A stretch of DNA of 64,000 nt. It comes from Hoeflea algicola (GTDB taxonomy: Bacteria; Pseudomonadota; Alphaproteobacteria; Rhizobiales; Rhizobiaceae). The notes under the pieces are model-generated. The model saw only the letters and a program-made list of their open reading frames with translations. It was not told the origin of the DNA and ran no database searches. Within the stretch, counting starts at the first letter, position 1; the number at the start of each line of letters is the position of its first letter. The stretch is taken from contig NZ_JAOVZR010000001.1 of NCBI RefSeq assembly GCF_026619415.1, positions 1,612,001 through 1,676,000 of the forward strand. Reading direction: 5' to 3'. The position numbers and the translations under genes are program-made. This document shows positions 33,157 through 42,927 of the stretch, piece after piece.

Positions 33157-34545
33157 TCATTCAATTGGTCGGTTGTCGCTCAACAAATCTTCCTGGTCGC
33201 CGCCGCGAGCCCGGTCCTCGGCCACTTGCCGGCGAACATCCTCGTCCGGCGATACATCGACGACAACCGCAGGCCTCGCTTCCGCAGCCCGCGGTTTCTT
33301 GTCATGCGTGGGCCGGGGTTTTTGAGGCTTGTCGTTCTGTGCCGGTGACACGGTATGGCCGATCACCCCTTCCAGTCCATCGATCTTGACCCGGTAAATA
33401 GGCTCCGGAAGTGTGAAACCCTGTTCCTCGAGCACAGTCTTGACCGAATTAATGGCTGCACTGCGGGCTTTCTGAAAATCGGTCTCGCGCTGGTCGATCC
33501 AGCCATAGAACGCCAGCACGATGTTGGAATCTCCAACCTCGTCGATCCCGGCAGAAGCTTGTGGTTCATTGAGGATGAAGTCGAGCGCTTGCAGTGTCTC
33601 GAGTCCGGCGTTCGCCGCATCAATCGGATTGTCATTGGCATCTATGCCGAGCTTGAACGAGAAACGCCGCTGAGGGTTGAGCGTGTAATTCAGGATCACG
33701 CCCTTGAACACATCGGCATTGGGAATGCGCAAATGGTTGCCGTCGAGCGTCATCAGGATGGTAGCCCGCGATGTCAGTCGCACGACCACACCCTCGAGAT
33801 CGTTGATCACCACATGGTCATCGGCCCGGAACGGTTGCCGTAGGCTCAGCATGACGCTGGCGATATAGTTTTCAATCGTATCCTTGACCGCAAAGCCTAC
33901 CGCCAGGCCAACCAACCCGGCGCCACCAGCTGCAGCACCGAAAAGCGCCATGGCATCAAGAATGCTCAGCGCCAGAAGAATACCGCCCAGGATGCTGACA
34001 ATACGGATCGATTGCGCAATTAGCCCGGCAATGAACGGGTTTGGCGCCACCCAGCGCCAGAACCGTCCGGCCGAGGCGACCAGATGCCCGAAAAACGTGA
34101 CCAGAATGAACGCAAGAACCGCCACCGCATAGAGCGGCCACGCCCGAGTGGCGGTCAGAATCGCGTCTTCGGTCTTTTCGAGCAGCGGATTGAGGTTGTC
34201 CTCGACACTCAGCGTACGGGCGATTTCATCCTCGACCTCGACCGCACCGTCGATCCGGTGCGCGAGCCTGACCGCGCGTTCGGCCGAGCTTTCATTGGCA
34301 ACCTTGCCGGAAAGCACGATTACCCCCTTGCGCACCCACACCGTAACGGCGGAAAGGGTATCTATCTCGTCGTAGATGGCTTTTAATCGTTCGCGGATTT
34401 CGCGGTCGGTCTGGGTTGTTTCTCCGCGCGAGATCGGCGCGGTGGCTGTGGACTGCGAGGCAACCTGAGCAACAACGCTTGCCTCTGCCCCGAGCAAGCA
34501 TGCCGCAGCGAGCACCGACAGCACAACGTATTTCACCAGCTTCAT
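33157..34545 (-). CDS. Mechanosensitive channel, MscS family, with N-terminal periplasmic BON domain
   Basis: 462 residues. Signal peptide (about 1-27), then a BON domain (about 50-110, V-T-V-W-V-R-K-G-V-I-V-L-S-G-K-V), then three membrane helices and the pore helix G-A-A-A-G-G-A-G-L-V-G-L-A-V-G-F-A. The MscS beta domain follows (R-Q-P-F-R-A-D-D-H-V-V-I; G-N-H-L-R-I-P-N-A-D-V) and a charged, Pro-rich C-terminal tail (about 405-462). It would release solutes on hypo-osmotic shock; the BON domain may tie it to membrane or wall. It is convergent with dps. Confidence 0.92.
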   Translation of the reverse strand: MKLVKYVVLSVLAAACLLGAEASVVAQVASQSTATAPISRGETTQTDREIRERLKAIYDEIDTLSAVTVWVRKGVIVLSGKVANESSAERAVRLAHRIDGAVEVEDEIARTLSVEDNLNPLLEKTEDAILTATRAWPLYAVAVLAFILVTFFGHLVASAGRFWRWVAPNPFIAGLIAQSIRIVSILGGILLALSILDAMALFGAAAGGAGLVGLAVGFAVKDTIENYIASVMLSLRQPFRADDHVVINDLEGVVVRLTSRATILMTLDGNHLRIPNADVFKGVILNYTLNPQRRFSFKLGIDANDNPIDAANAGLETLQALDFILNEPQASAGIDEVGDSNIVLAFYGWIDQRETDFQKARSAAINSVKTVLEEQGFTLPEPIYRVKIDGLEGVIGHTVSPAQNDKPQKPRPTHDKKPRAAEARPAVVVDVSPDEDVRRQVAEDRARGGDQEDLLSDNRPIE

Positions 34546-34660
34546 AGGCTTCCCCGATAGTCGTCAGCGCGAGAGGACTACATAGCCCGAAATCGCGTTG
34601 TTGGCGATGTGCGACGCCAACCGCGCAGCACCAGCATACTGTGTTGTTGACTTTGTCGCT

Positions 34661-37600
34661 CTATTCGGCGGCTTCGGGGGAAGCCTTTGCAGACCCGCGG
34701 CCAAACCCGAGACGCGCCTTCACCCGTTGCCACCAGGCGGTGACCTTGCTGTCTTTCGAGCGTGTCACGATCATCAGCAGGGACGGCGTCACCACCAGCG
34801 TCAGCACCGTGGAAAACGCCAGTCCGAAGACGATCGCGCTCGACAGCGAAACCCACCATTGTGTCGACGGCGCTCCATAGGTGGTTTCATGGCCCATCAA
34901 TTCGAGATTGAACCCGAACGCAATTGGCAACACGCCGAGGATCGCCGTCACCGCCGTCAGCACCACAGGACGGGCACGTTCGCGGCAGGTTTCAAGGATG
35001 GCGTCGAGCTTGTCGAGGCCTTCGCGCCTGAGATGGTCATAGGTATCGATCAACACGATGTTGTTGTTGACCACCACGCCGGCGAGCGCGATGACGCCGA
35101 TCCCGGTCATGACGATACCAAAGGGCTGCCCCATGATGATCAGCCCCAGGAACACACCGATGGTCGACATCACCACCGCCGACAGCACCAGAGCCACCGA
35201 CAGGAAGCGGTTGAATTGCGCCAACAGCACCACAAAGATCAGGAAGATCGCAGCGCCGAAGGCCTTGGAGAGAAACGCGCCGGCAGCCTTCTGCTCTTCA
35301 TCCTCTCCGGCCAATTTCCAGCGAACGCCCAAATCCTCCAGCTTGGCCTTTTCCAGCTCCGCGACAATGCCCTGTCGCAGCGGATCGGCCTGAATGCCTT
35401 CCTTGATACCGGCCTGCACGGTGATTGTGCGCACGGCGTCAATCCGGTTCAGCGTGCCGACGCTGGGCGCCGGTTCTCGGGTGACGAAATTGGAAATGGG
35501 CACTGATCCTTGAGCCGTCTCGATCCTCAGATCGTCCAGTGTCGACAGGGTGCGTCGATCTTCCGGCAGCCTCAGTCTGATATCCACCGCATCGTCGGCA
35601 CCAGCAGGACGGTAATCGGTCAGCTTCAACCCGGAGGTGACAAGCTGCACCACGGTGCCCACCGCCGACGGACCGATGCCATAACGCGCAGCAACCGACC
35701 GGTCGACCTTGATCTCCCAGTCGACGCCGGGCGGCGGCAAGCCGTCAGAAACATCGATCACGCCCGGTGTCTGCTTCAGTTGCGCAGCAACCTTGCGCGC
35801 CACATCGGGTAAGCCCGACGGATCAACAGCCGACAGCTGGATCTGGATCGCCTTGCCGGTCGGCGGTCCGCCTTGAGGTACGAGAACCTCGATATCGACA
35901 CCCGGGAACCCGGTGAGTTCACGGCGGAAGTCATCGAGGATCTCCCCCGCCGGTTTGCGCTCGCGCCAGTCGACGAATTCATACTGAATAACGCCAACCA
36001 CATCCTCGGCAACATCAGCACCGCCGCCGCCGACCCTGCCGACGCGGGTGTAAACGCTGGTCAGCCCCGGCCAATCGAGCATCCGCTTTTCGACCATCCG
36101 CACGGCGGCATCTTTTTCCTCAAGCGAAAGATTGCCGCGAGCATGCACATACAAGAGCCCGTATTCCGGCTCGACATTGGGGAAGAATTCGACCCCATTG
36201 CCGTATTTCGTGTAGGCTAATGGAACAGCCACGAGCGCTGTCAGCGTGAAGAACACAACAATGAACGGGTGCCTCACCGCGCGCGCCACGAAGCGCATAT
36301 ACAGCCCGTCGCGCTTGGGGCCGTCCTCGATTGTCGGCTTGGCGAACATCGCCCCCAATGTCGGGGTAAACACAAGCGCATAGAGCATCGACGCCGATAG
36401 CGTCGCAATCAGTGTGATCGGCATGTATTTCATGAACTCGCCGACGACGCCGGGCCAGAACAGCAATGGCGAAAACGCCGCCACCCGTGTCAGCGTTGCG
36501 GCCACCACCGGTCCGGTCATGCGCCGGGCCGCCAGTGAAAACGCCTCGCGCCGATGCATGCCTTCGGTCATCCGTCGTTCGGCAAATTCGGTAACGATGA
36601 TCGCGTCGTCGACCAGCATGCCGACGGCCAGGATCAGGCTGAACAGCACCACGATATTGACGGTCATCCCGGCCAGCGACAGCCCCAGAATACCCATCAG
36701 GAACGAAGCCGGGATGGCAAAGCCAATCAACAGCGACGCCCTGCCAGACAACGCATACAGGATGACGATGAACACCAGGATCACCGCCGTGAGCACCGAG
36801 TTCTGCAGATCGCCGAGCAATTGCCGGATCGATGTCGACTTGTCCTGGCTGAAACCGATGACCGCGCCTTCCGGCAGCAGCGCTTCAAACTCGGTCGCCA
36901 CTGCCTTTACCGCATCCACGGTTTCCACCAAGTTGGCGCCTGTGCGCTTGGACACTTCGATGGCGATTGCCGGCCGGCCGTCGAGCCGGGTAACGGTTTC
37001 AGCATCCTTGAAGGTCGCGCGGATGGTCGCCAGATCCTGTGCCCGCACAACCGCGTTGGGACCAGCGATGATCGGCAGGTTGGCGACATCTTCAACGGTC
37101 TCGATCAACAGCGGAACCTTGACCGCGTAGCGACCCTCGTCGCCTTCCATGGCACCGGCCGCCACCACCGAGTTGGACGCATTGACGCCGGCAATCAGCT
37201 GATCAAGCTTGAGGCCATAGGATGACAGCTTGACCGGGTCGATGATCACCTCGACGAGATCGTCACGCGCGCCCTGCAATGACGCTTCGAGCACGCCGGT
37301 GACTTCCTCGATCCGGTCGCGCAACTCACGCGCCGCACGGGTCAGCGCGCGTTCGGGTACATCACCCGACAGCGTCACCACCAGAACCGGGAACTCGGAA
37401 ATGTTGACCTCGTTGACCGTCGGCTCATCGGCGCCCTGGGGAAGATCCGGCTTGGCGTCGGAAACCTTGTTGCGCACATCATCAAGCGCCTTGGCCAAGT
37501 CTGCGCCTGCCATGAACTCGATGATGACATTGCCGCCGCCCTGATAGGCAGTGGAGCGCATCTCCTTGATCCCGGTGATGTTCTTCAGCCGCGTTTCCAT

Positions 37601-37798
37601 CGGCCTAAGCAGCAGTCGTTCGGCATCCTCAGGCGAAATCCCCTGGTAGCTCAGGCTCACATAGATGATCGGGATCTTGACGTCCGGCTCGGCTTCCTTG
37701 GGAATCGAGATATAGGCCATCGTCCCCGAAACGACGAGGAAGAACAGCACCGCGATGGTCAACCGCGCATTGCGGATGGCGATATCGACGAAATTCAT
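34661..37798 (-). CDS. RND efflux transporter, inner-membrane permease
   Basis: 1045 residues, the normal length for HAE/AcrB-type pumps. N-terminal helix (R-L-T-I-A-V-L-F-F-L-V-V-S-G), two large periplasmic loops, and the proton-relay Asp pair in V-G-M-L-V-D-D-A-I-I-V-T in the fourth helix. G-I-G-V-I-A-L-A-G-V-V-V-N-N-N-I-V-L-I-D matches the second half. It exports drugs, solvents or metabolites with the adaptor encoded just upstream; they overlap by 4 bases. No outer-membrane TolC-type gene is adjacent. The substrate is unknown. Confidence 0.95.
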   Translation of the reverse strand: MNFVDIAIRNARLTIAVLFFLVVSGTMAYISIPKEAEPDVKIPIIYVSLSYQGISPEDAERLLLRPMETRLKNITGIKEMRSTAYQGGGNVIIEFMAGADLAKALDDVRNKVSDAKPDLPQGADEPTVNEVNISEFPVLVVTLSGDVPERALTRAARELRDRIEEVTGVLEASLQGARDDLVEVIIDPVKLSSYGLKLDQLIAGVNASNSVVAAGAMEGDEGRYAVKVPLLIETVEDVANLPIIAGPNAVVRAQDLATIRATFKDAETVTRLDGRPAIAIEVSKRTGANLVETVDAVKAVATEFEALLPEGAVIGFSQDKSTSIRQLLGDLQNSVLTAVILVFIVILYALSGRASLLIGFAIPASFLMGILGLSLAGMTVNIVVLFSLILAVGMLVDDAIIVTEFAERRMTEGMHRREAFSLAARRMTGPVVAATLTRVAAFSPLLFWPGVVGEFMKYMPITLIATLSASMLYALVFTPTLGAMFAKPTIEDGPKRDGLYMRFVARAVRHPFIVVFFTLTALVAVPLAYTKYGNGVEFFPNVEPEYGLLYVHARGNLSLEEKDAAVRMVEKRMLDWPGLTSVYTRVGRVGGGGADVAEDVVGVIQYEFVDWRERKPAGEILDDFRRELTGFPGVDIEVLVPQGGPPTGKAIQIQLSAVDPSGLPDVARKVAAQLKQTPGVIDVSDGLPPPGVDWEIKVDRSVAARYGIGPSAVGTVVQLVTSGLKLTDYRPAGADDAVDIRLRLPEDRRTLSTLDDLRIETAQGSVPISNFVTREPAPSVGTLNRIDAVRTITVQAGIKEGIQADPLRQGIVAELEKAKLEDLGVRWKLAGEDEEQKAAGAFLSKAFGAAIFLIFVVLLAQFNRFLSVALVLSAVVMSTIGVFLGLIIMGQPFGIVMTGIGVIALAGVVVNNNIVLIDTYDHLRREGLDKLDAILETCRERARPVVLTAVTAILGVLPIAFGFNLELMGHETTYGAPSTQWWVSLSSAIVFGLAFSTVLTLVVTPSLLMIVTRSKDSKVTAWWQRVKARLGFGRGSAKASPEAAE

Positions 37799-38940
37799 CG
37801 GGCAGATCCTGCAGGCTTGCCGCCAACGCGGGCAACAAGGTCTCCTTCGGCGGGAACCGAGTTGACAGTCTCACCCTCACTGACCAGATCCTGGCCAGCG
37901 ACGATGACCTTGGCATCGAGCGGCACGCCGCCGAGCACCAGCCCTTCAGGGGAATCGTCGATCAGGTCGATCGGCACGAAACCCACCGTGTTGTCGGCAT
38001 TGAGAATGCGCAAGCCCAGATTGCCGGCGGCATCGAGCGTGACCACCGAACGCGGCAGCCGCACCGCGGTGACTGCTTCCGACTTGATCATGATTTCAGC
38101 GGTCATGCCGGCAGGAACCCGGTTGTCGGGGTTGGAGATGGCGACTTCAATCGGAAAGGTTCGCGTTCCGGACGTTGCTTCCATGCTTACATGGCGCACA
38201 GAACCGGAAACGACATCACCGCTGATCAAACGCACATCAGCTTCGCTGCCAACACTGACCTGGGCAATGTCGCGCTCGCTGACTTCCCCCAGCGCCAGCA
38301 CCGGGTCGAGTTGCAACAAAACGGCCACCGGCTCGCCCGATGGCATCCAGCCGCCTTCTTCCACCATCACCTTATCGATCACCCCGGAAAACGGCGCCAC
38401 GACGGTCAGCCGGTCCATATCTGCCTGAGCCGTTTCAAGCTGGGACCGTGCCGCAGCCAGCGCCGAGCGCGCAGTGTCGCTCTGTGTTGCCGGTACGATC
38501 CCGTTCTTGACCAGCCGCTCGACATTTTCGGCTTCCTTCTGGCGTTGATCCAGCAGCGCCCTGGCGGTTGCCACCAGCGACGCCTTCTCGGCGCCATCGA
38601 GCACCAGCACGACATCGCCGGCCTTGATCAGATCGCCCTTCTTGATTTTCAGATCACCGAGAATTCCGGCACTGCGGGTGGCAAGCGTCGTCCGCTTGTC
38701 CGGTGCAGTGACGCCAGAAATCCGGATGATACGGTTGTGTTGGATGAATTCCGGCTGCATCACCGCAACAGTCCGCAACACCTTTTCCGGCTCCGGGGCA
38801 ACCGTCTCCATCTTTTTCGGTTGCTCGGCCTCATCCTGTGTCGCGCTTCCGATTGATGCAAACTCGCCGGTCAACACCCAGGCCGCGGATGCCGCAAGAA
38901 CCACAAATGCGGCCACGGTATGAAATTTCGGCATCGCCAT
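37795..38940 (-). CDS. RND efflux periplasmic adaptor (membrane fusion protein)
   Basis: 381 residues from the ATG at 38940 (AGGCGG upstream). An N-terminal signal or anchor helix (F-V-V-L-A-A-S-A-A-W-V-L-T) is followed by a lipoyl/barrel-sandwich half (I-R-I-S-G-V-T-A-P-D-K-R-T; K-K-G-D-L-I-K-A-G-D-V-V-L), an alpha hairpin (A-R-A-L-L-D-Q-R-Q-K-E-A-E), the second lipoyl half (V-V-A-P-F-S-G-V-I-D) and beta-barrel domains. It bridges the inner-membrane pump to an outer-membrane channel. It overlaps the pump gene by ATGA. Confidence 0.93.
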   Translation of the reverse strand: MAMPKFHTVAAFVVLAASAAWVLTGEFASIGSATQDEAEQPKKMETVAPEPEKVLRTVAVMQPEFIQHNRIIRISGVTAPDKRTTLATRSAGILGDLKIKKGDLIKAGDVVLVLDGAEKASLVATARALLDQRQKEAENVERLVKNGIVPATQSDTARSALAAARSQLETAQADMDRLTVVAPFSGVIDKVMVEEGGWMPSGEPVAVLLQLDPVLALGEVSERDIAQVSVGSEADVRLISGDVVSGSVRHVSMEATSGTRTFPIEVAISNPDNRVPAGMTAEIMIKSEAVTAVRLPRSVVTLDAAGNLGLRILNADNTVGFVPIDLIDDSPEGLVLGGVPLDAKVIVAGQDLVSEGETVNSVPAEGDLVARVGGKPAGSAR

Positions 38941-39213
38941 TAGGAATCCGCCTTTGAAAGAAAACAATGCGGTCGGCCTGAAAGATCGAAGAAGCACCGA
39001 AGCTACCGGTACAGGCGCAATCAAAGGGCCCTGCGCACATCTAAAGTTCGCAGTATATAGTCAAAGGACTGCGACATAAAAAGGACATGCGTGCGTATTT
39101 GTTTGGTCTTGTTCGCTTCACACGGCTACGTGTCTTCACAGCAACATATTTAAAACTTTAAATACCCACTTGTCACAGCCTGGGGCAGAGACCCCATTAC
39201 GGCCTGAGATCAT

Positions 39214-39996
39214 TCAGTTTCCGCTCGCGGACAAATTTGCGGTTTCGATCAGTTCAACATCAAATTCTCGGCAGATATCGCGAACCGCGTCTTCCGGGCA
39301 AAAGTCGGTGACAAAGGTGTCGACCTGCTCGAGATGGCCAATCCGCACCGGTGCAGTGCGCTCGAACTTGGTCGAATCCGCCACCAGGATCACCTGTCTC
39401 GCATTGGCGATAATGGCCTGGGCAACCTTGACCTCCCGAAAATCATAATCGAGCAGCGCGCCGTCATGATCGATCGCCGAGGTGCCGATGACCGCGAAAT
39501 CGACCTTGAACTGGCGAATGAAATCGACTGCCGCCTCCCCGACAATACCACCATCGGAGGCCCGCACCACGCCACCGGCGATCACCACTTCGAACTGCGG
39601 AAACGGCCGCATCCGGTTGGCAACATTGATGTTATTGGTGATGATCATCAGCCGGCCGTGTTGCAGCAATGCCTGGCTGACGGCTTCGGTGGTGGTACCG
39701 ATATTGATGAACAACGAAGCATGATCGGGAATCAGCGCCGCCGCCGCGGCCCCGATCGCCTGTTTTTCGTCGGCGGCAATCTTGCCGCGCTGCTCGTATT
39801 CCATGTTTTGCGTGCCCGACGGGATCACCGCCCCGCCATGGATCCGGGTCAGCAATTGCCGCTCGCACAAATCATTGAGATCTTTTCGGATCGTCTGCGG
39901 CGTGACGGCAAACCGGGTGGCCAGATCGTCAACCAAAACCCTGCCCTCCACTTTCGCGAGATCAATGATTTCGGCATGGCGTGGGGCAAGATACAT
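39214..39996 (-). CDS. glpR: DeoR-family repressor, GlpR type
   Basis: 260 residues. The HTH_DeoR domain (1-60) shows R-H-A-E-I-I-D-L-A and the recognition helix V-T-P-Q-T-I-R-K-D-L-N-D-L. The sensor domain (75-240) has N-I-G-T-T-T-E-A-V, T-N-N-I-N-V-A and A-D-S-T-K-F-E-R-T-A-P. It matches GlpR, which represses glycerol use and is released by glycerol-3-phosphate. glpK and glpD lie about 10 kb away in the window and share a CGAAA-type repeat in their control region, supporting the assignment. GlpR is my best match; another sugar-phosphate-responsive DeoR regulator is possible. Confidence 0.82.
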   Translation of the reverse strand: MYLAPRHAEIIDLAKVEGRVLVDDLATRFAVTPQTIRKDLNDLCERQLLTRIHGGAVIPSGTQNMEYEQRGKIAADEKQAIGAAAAALIPDHASLFINIGTTTEAVSQALLQHGRLMIITNNINVANRMRPFPQFEVVIAGGVVRASDGGIVGEAAVDFIRQFKVDFAVIGTSAIDHDGALLDYDFREVKVAQAIIANARQVILVADSTKFERTAPVRIGHLEQVDTFVTDFCPEDAVRDICREFDVELIETANLSASGN

Positions 39997-40040
39997 GGGG
40001 CAGAAAGTCCGGATGATGCGTGTTTCGCAAACATTCTAAA

Positions 40041-40078
40041 ACGAAAGAAACGAACTTCACAATAGAACCGATCGAAAG
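40041..40078. promoter_or_regulatory. CGAAA-repeat operator candidate upstream of glpR
   Basis: ACGAAAGAAACGAAC at 40041-40055 and a further CGAAAG at 40073-40078. DeoR/GlpR proteins bind direct repeats of this kind. A similar array precedes glpD at 53134-53157, suggesting autoregulation and regulon control. Confidence 0.45.
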
Positions 40079-40139
40079 AATATGTCGATCACAGCGACTG
40101 GTACCGGCAATCCGAGGAAGTCGCCGCGACCAAACGCAG

Positions 40140-41057
40140 TCAGGTCTGCAGGGTACGCCGCCGCAAAATGTCGGCAAAAAACACCGCCGCATCATGGGGG
40201 CGGTCGGCCTCCCGGGTGATCAACCCGACGGCGCCCAGCGTCGAACCGGTATCAATCGGCAGTTCGAGGAATTCTCCCGACGCGATTTCCGCCGCCACCA
40301 CCCCGCGCGAGATGATCCAGATCGCATCGCAGGTGCGGAGAAATGCCCTGCCGAAACTGTCCGACACGGTCTCGATCGGCTGCATCGGCCGGGCCATGCC
40401 CTGTTCGACCATCACCCGCTCGACAAATGGATGGATGATCGAGCCCGGTTGCGGGACCAATACCGGATGATGCGCCAGAATGTCGGCAGCCACCTGCCTT
40501 TGACCGGCCAGCGGGTGGTGCTTCGAGACGATGAATGCCACCCGGTCGCGGTACAGTGGTTCGAAACTCAAGGCCGTCATCAGTTCGGGCGCCGGCATTC
40601 GCCCCATCACCAGATCGAGGTCGCCCTTGCGCAGATGATCGAGCAACACCCGGTTCTCGCCGGTGATCACCCGCAGCGGGCTTTTAAGACCCGAAGCCAG
40701 GAATTCCACCACCGCGCCGGGCATCACCGTGGCCGACACCGTTGGTAACGCGCCGATCCGCACTGGCGGGCCTGAACTGGTGGCGACATTGGCGAGCGCC
40801 GCAATTCCGCCACGCACCGCGGCCAGCCCGGCACCCGCATGCGACAGGAACACCTCGCCCTGGTGTGACAGCCGGATGCCGCGGCCCTCACGTTCGATCA
40901 GCGTCGCCCCGACAATTTCCTCAAGTTCACGGATGGTCCGCGAGACCGCGGGCTGGGTCAGCGACAAGGTGATGGCCGCGCGCCCGACACTTTTTTGCCT
41001 TGCCACTTCGACAAAGGCTTCCAGATGTCGGATCTTGATACGTCGCGATATTTTCAT
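40140..41057 (-). CDS. pcaQ: LysR-type activator PcaQ of the protocatechuate operon
   Basis: 305 residues from the ATG at 41057; an in-frame ATG at 41093 would overlap a palindrome in the control region. The HTH (I-K-I-R-H-L-E-A-F-V-E-V-A; L-T-Q-P-A-V-S-R-T-I-R-E-L-E) is followed by a LysR effector domain. It is divergent from pcaC, exactly as PcaQ is placed in Agrobacterium and Sinorhizobium, where it activates pca genes with beta-carboxymuconate as co-inducer. Confidence 0.9.
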   Translation of the reverse strand: MKISRRIKIRHLEAFVEVARQKSVGRAAITLSLTQPAVSRTIRELEEIVGATLIEREGRGIRLSHQGEVFLSHAGAGLAAVRGGIAALANVATSSGPPVRIGALPTVSATVMPGAVVEFLASGLKSPLRVITGENRVLLDHLRKGDLDLVMGRMPAPELMTALSFEPLYRDRVAFIVSKHHPLAGQRQVAADILAHHPVLVPQPGSIIHPFVERVMVEQGMARPMQPIETVSDSFGRAFLRTCDAIWIISRGVVAAEIASGEFLELPIDTGSTLGAVGLITREADRPHDAAVFFADILRRRTLQT

Positions 41058-41068
41058 ATCAATTCCGA

Positions 41069-41094
41069 AATGATTTACGGGCATAAAAATCATT
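41069..41094. promoter_or_regulatory. Inverted repeat in pcaQ-pcaC control region
   Basis: AATGATTT (41069-41076) and AAATCATT (41087-41094), separated by 10 bases. The spacing and dyad fit a LysR-type site, but the sequence does not match the published Sinorhizobium PcaQ motif ATAACC-N4-GGTTAA. Confidence 0.4.
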
Positions 41095-41155
41095 ATTCAT
41101 TTCCATTCCACTATGTAAATCTTAAAAGAAGACGGAAGCCCATCGGGAGGACCAG

Positions 41156-41560
41156 ATGGCCGATAGCGAAAACATGATGTCGCCGGGCGAGCGGACACGC
41201 CGCGGCGTTCTCGGCGATGCCCATGTCGATAAAGCCCAGGCAGCAACCACCGAATTTGACGCGCCCTTTCAGGACCTGATCAGCACCAGCGCCTGGGAAA
41301 AGGTCTGGTCGCGCCCCCAATGGAACCGGCGCGAACGCTCGATGGTCACCATCGCGTTGCTCGCAGCTCTTGGCCACGAGGAAGAACTGGCGATGCACAT
41401 CCGCGCCACCGCCAACACCGGCGCCAGCGAAAGCGATATCCGTGAAGCTCTGCTACATGTGGCAATCTATGCAGGCGTGCCAGCCGCCAACACCGCGATC
41501 CGCATCGCCAAACACACCCTGAGCGAGATGAATGCTGCCAAGGCAGGAGACCAGCCATGA
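41156..41560 (+). CDS. pcaC: 4-carboxymuconolactone decarboxylase
   Basis: 134 residues, preceded by GGGAGGACCAG. The CMD domain shows [25 protein letters not shown] and [15 protein letters not shown]. It converts gamma-carboxymuconolactone to beta-ketoadipate enol-lactone. It is the single-domain form, not fused to an enol-lactonase. First gene of the operon; it overlaps pcaH by 4 bases. Confidence 0.95.
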   Translation: MADSENMMSPGERTRRGVLGDAHVDKAQAATTEFDAPFQDLISTSAWEKVWSRPQWNRRERSMVTIALLAALGHEEELAMHIRATANTGASESDIREALLHVAIYAGVPAANTAIRIAKHTLSEMNAAKAGDQP

Positions 41561-42297
41561 GTTCCAACCGGGCCCCGATCGCGAGCTTTTTTCCAAGAGA
41601 CCGGCAATGGCACCCCAAGCCTCTCGATCCGGGCTACAAATCCTCGGTGTTACGGGCGCCGTCGCGACCGCTTGTGGCCGTCGCCAACAGCCTGTCGGAA
41701 ACCACCGGCCCGGCCTTTGGCCACGACATCATCGGCGCGCTCGATAATGATCTCATCCTGAACTTCGCCAAGCCCGGCATGAGTGCGGTCGGCGAACGCA
41801 TCATCGTCGAGGGTCGGGTGCTTGATGAACGCGGACTACCGGTGCCAAACGTTCTGCTCGAATTCTGGCAGGCCAACGCCGGTGGCCGTTACCGCCACAA
41901 GAAGGACGGCTATCTCGCTGCCCTTGACCCCAATTTCGGCGGTTGCGGTCGCACCATTTCAGATGACGATGGGACCTATGCCTTCCGCACCATCCGTCCC
42001 GGCCCCTATCCATGGCCCAATGGTCCCAACGACTGGCGTCCGGCCCATATCCATTTCTCGGTATTCGGCCAGGGCTTTGCCCAGCGACTGATCACCCAGA
42101 TGTATTTCGAAGGCGACCCGCTAATTCCACGCTGTCCGATTGTCCGCACCATCAACGATCCCCGCGCCATCGACCAGCTCACCGCCCGGCTCGACATGAA
42201 TGCATCGGTGCCGATGGATGCGCTCACCTACCGCTTCGATATCATCCTGCGCGGCAGTCGCTCGACGCTGTTCGAAAACCGCATGGAGGGCAACTGA
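41557..42297 (+). CDS. pcaH: Protocatechuate 3,4-dioxygenase beta subunit
   Basis: 246 residues. The intradiol dioxygenase core includes [17 protein letters not shown]. The Fe(III) ligands are visible as Tyr in G-R-Y-R-H and P-G-P-Y-P-W, and two His in R-P-A-H-I-H-F. With PcaG it opens the protocatechuate ring to beta-carboxy-cis,cis-muconate. ATGA overlap with pcaC and a 1-base gap to pcaG indicate tight co-translation. Confidence 0.96.
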   Translation: MSSNRAPIASFFPRDRQWHPKPLDPGYKSSVLRAPSRPLVAVANSLSETTGPAFGHDIIGALDNDLILNFAKPGMSAVGERIIVEGRVLDERGLPVPNVLLEFWQANAGGRYRHKKDGYLAALDPNFGGCGRTISDDDGTYAFRTIRPGPYPWPNGPNDWRPAHIHFSVFGQGFAQRLITQMYFEGDPLIPRCPIVRTINDPRAIDQLTARLDMNASVPMDALTYRFDIILRGSRSTLFENRMEGN

Positions 42298-42298
42298 C

Positions 42299-42913
42299 AT
42301 GCCGATCCCAAATGATTTTCCGCTGCATCCTTTCAAGGAATCGCCGTCGCAAACCGCGGGGCCCTATGTCCATATCGGCCTGACGCCGAATTTTTGCGGC
42401 ATTACCGGCGTTTATGACGCAGACCTCGGCATCGGCATGGTCAATGACCAGACCAAAGGCGAGCGAATCACGCTCGAGATCTGTGTCATCGATGGGGGCG
42501 GCACACCGCTCAGGGACGCGCTGGTGGAAGTCTGGCAGGCCGATGCCGAAGGCCTTTACAACGCCCGCAACGAACCGCGTGGCGAGGCCGACCCGAATTT
42601 CACCGGCTGGGGTCGCGTCGCCGCCGATGGGGAAACCGGCATTGTCCGGTTTGAGACCATCAAGCCAGGCCCGGTCCCCTTTGCCGATGGCCGCCTGCAG
42701 GCCCCGCACATCAATGTCTGGATTGTTGCCCGCGGCATCAATCTCGGGCTCAGCACCCGGATCTATTTCGAAGACGCCGCTGACGACCCGGTGCTGTCAC
42801 GCATGGATATTCAGGACCGCAAGGCAACTTTGATTGCCCGCGGCGGCGACGGCAAATACCGCCATGACATCCATCTGCAAGGGCCGCAGGAAACCGTGTT
42901 TTTCGATTTATGA
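42299..42913 (+). CDS. pcaG: Protocatechuate 3,4-dioxygenase alpha subunit
   Basis: 204 residues from the ATG at 42299. The typical alpha-subunit start is S-P-S-Q-T-A-G-P-Y-V-H-I-G, followed by D-A-L-V-E-V-W-Q-A-D-A-E-G-L-Y and Q-A-P-H-I-N-V-W. It forms the structural partner of PcaH and lacks a full iron-ligand set, as expected. The gap to pcaI is 14 bases. Confidence 0.95.
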   Translation: MPIPNDFPLHPFKESPSQTAGPYVHIGLTPNFCGITGVYDADLGIGMVNDQTKGERITLEICVIDGGGTPLRDALVEVWQADAEGLYNARNEPRGEADPNFTGWGRVAADGETGIVRFETIKPGPVPFADGRLQAPHINVWIVARGINLGLSTRIYFEDAADDPVLSRMDIQDRKATLIARGGDGKYRHDIHLQGPQETVFFDL

Positions 42914-42927
42914 GAGCGAAATAGGCC

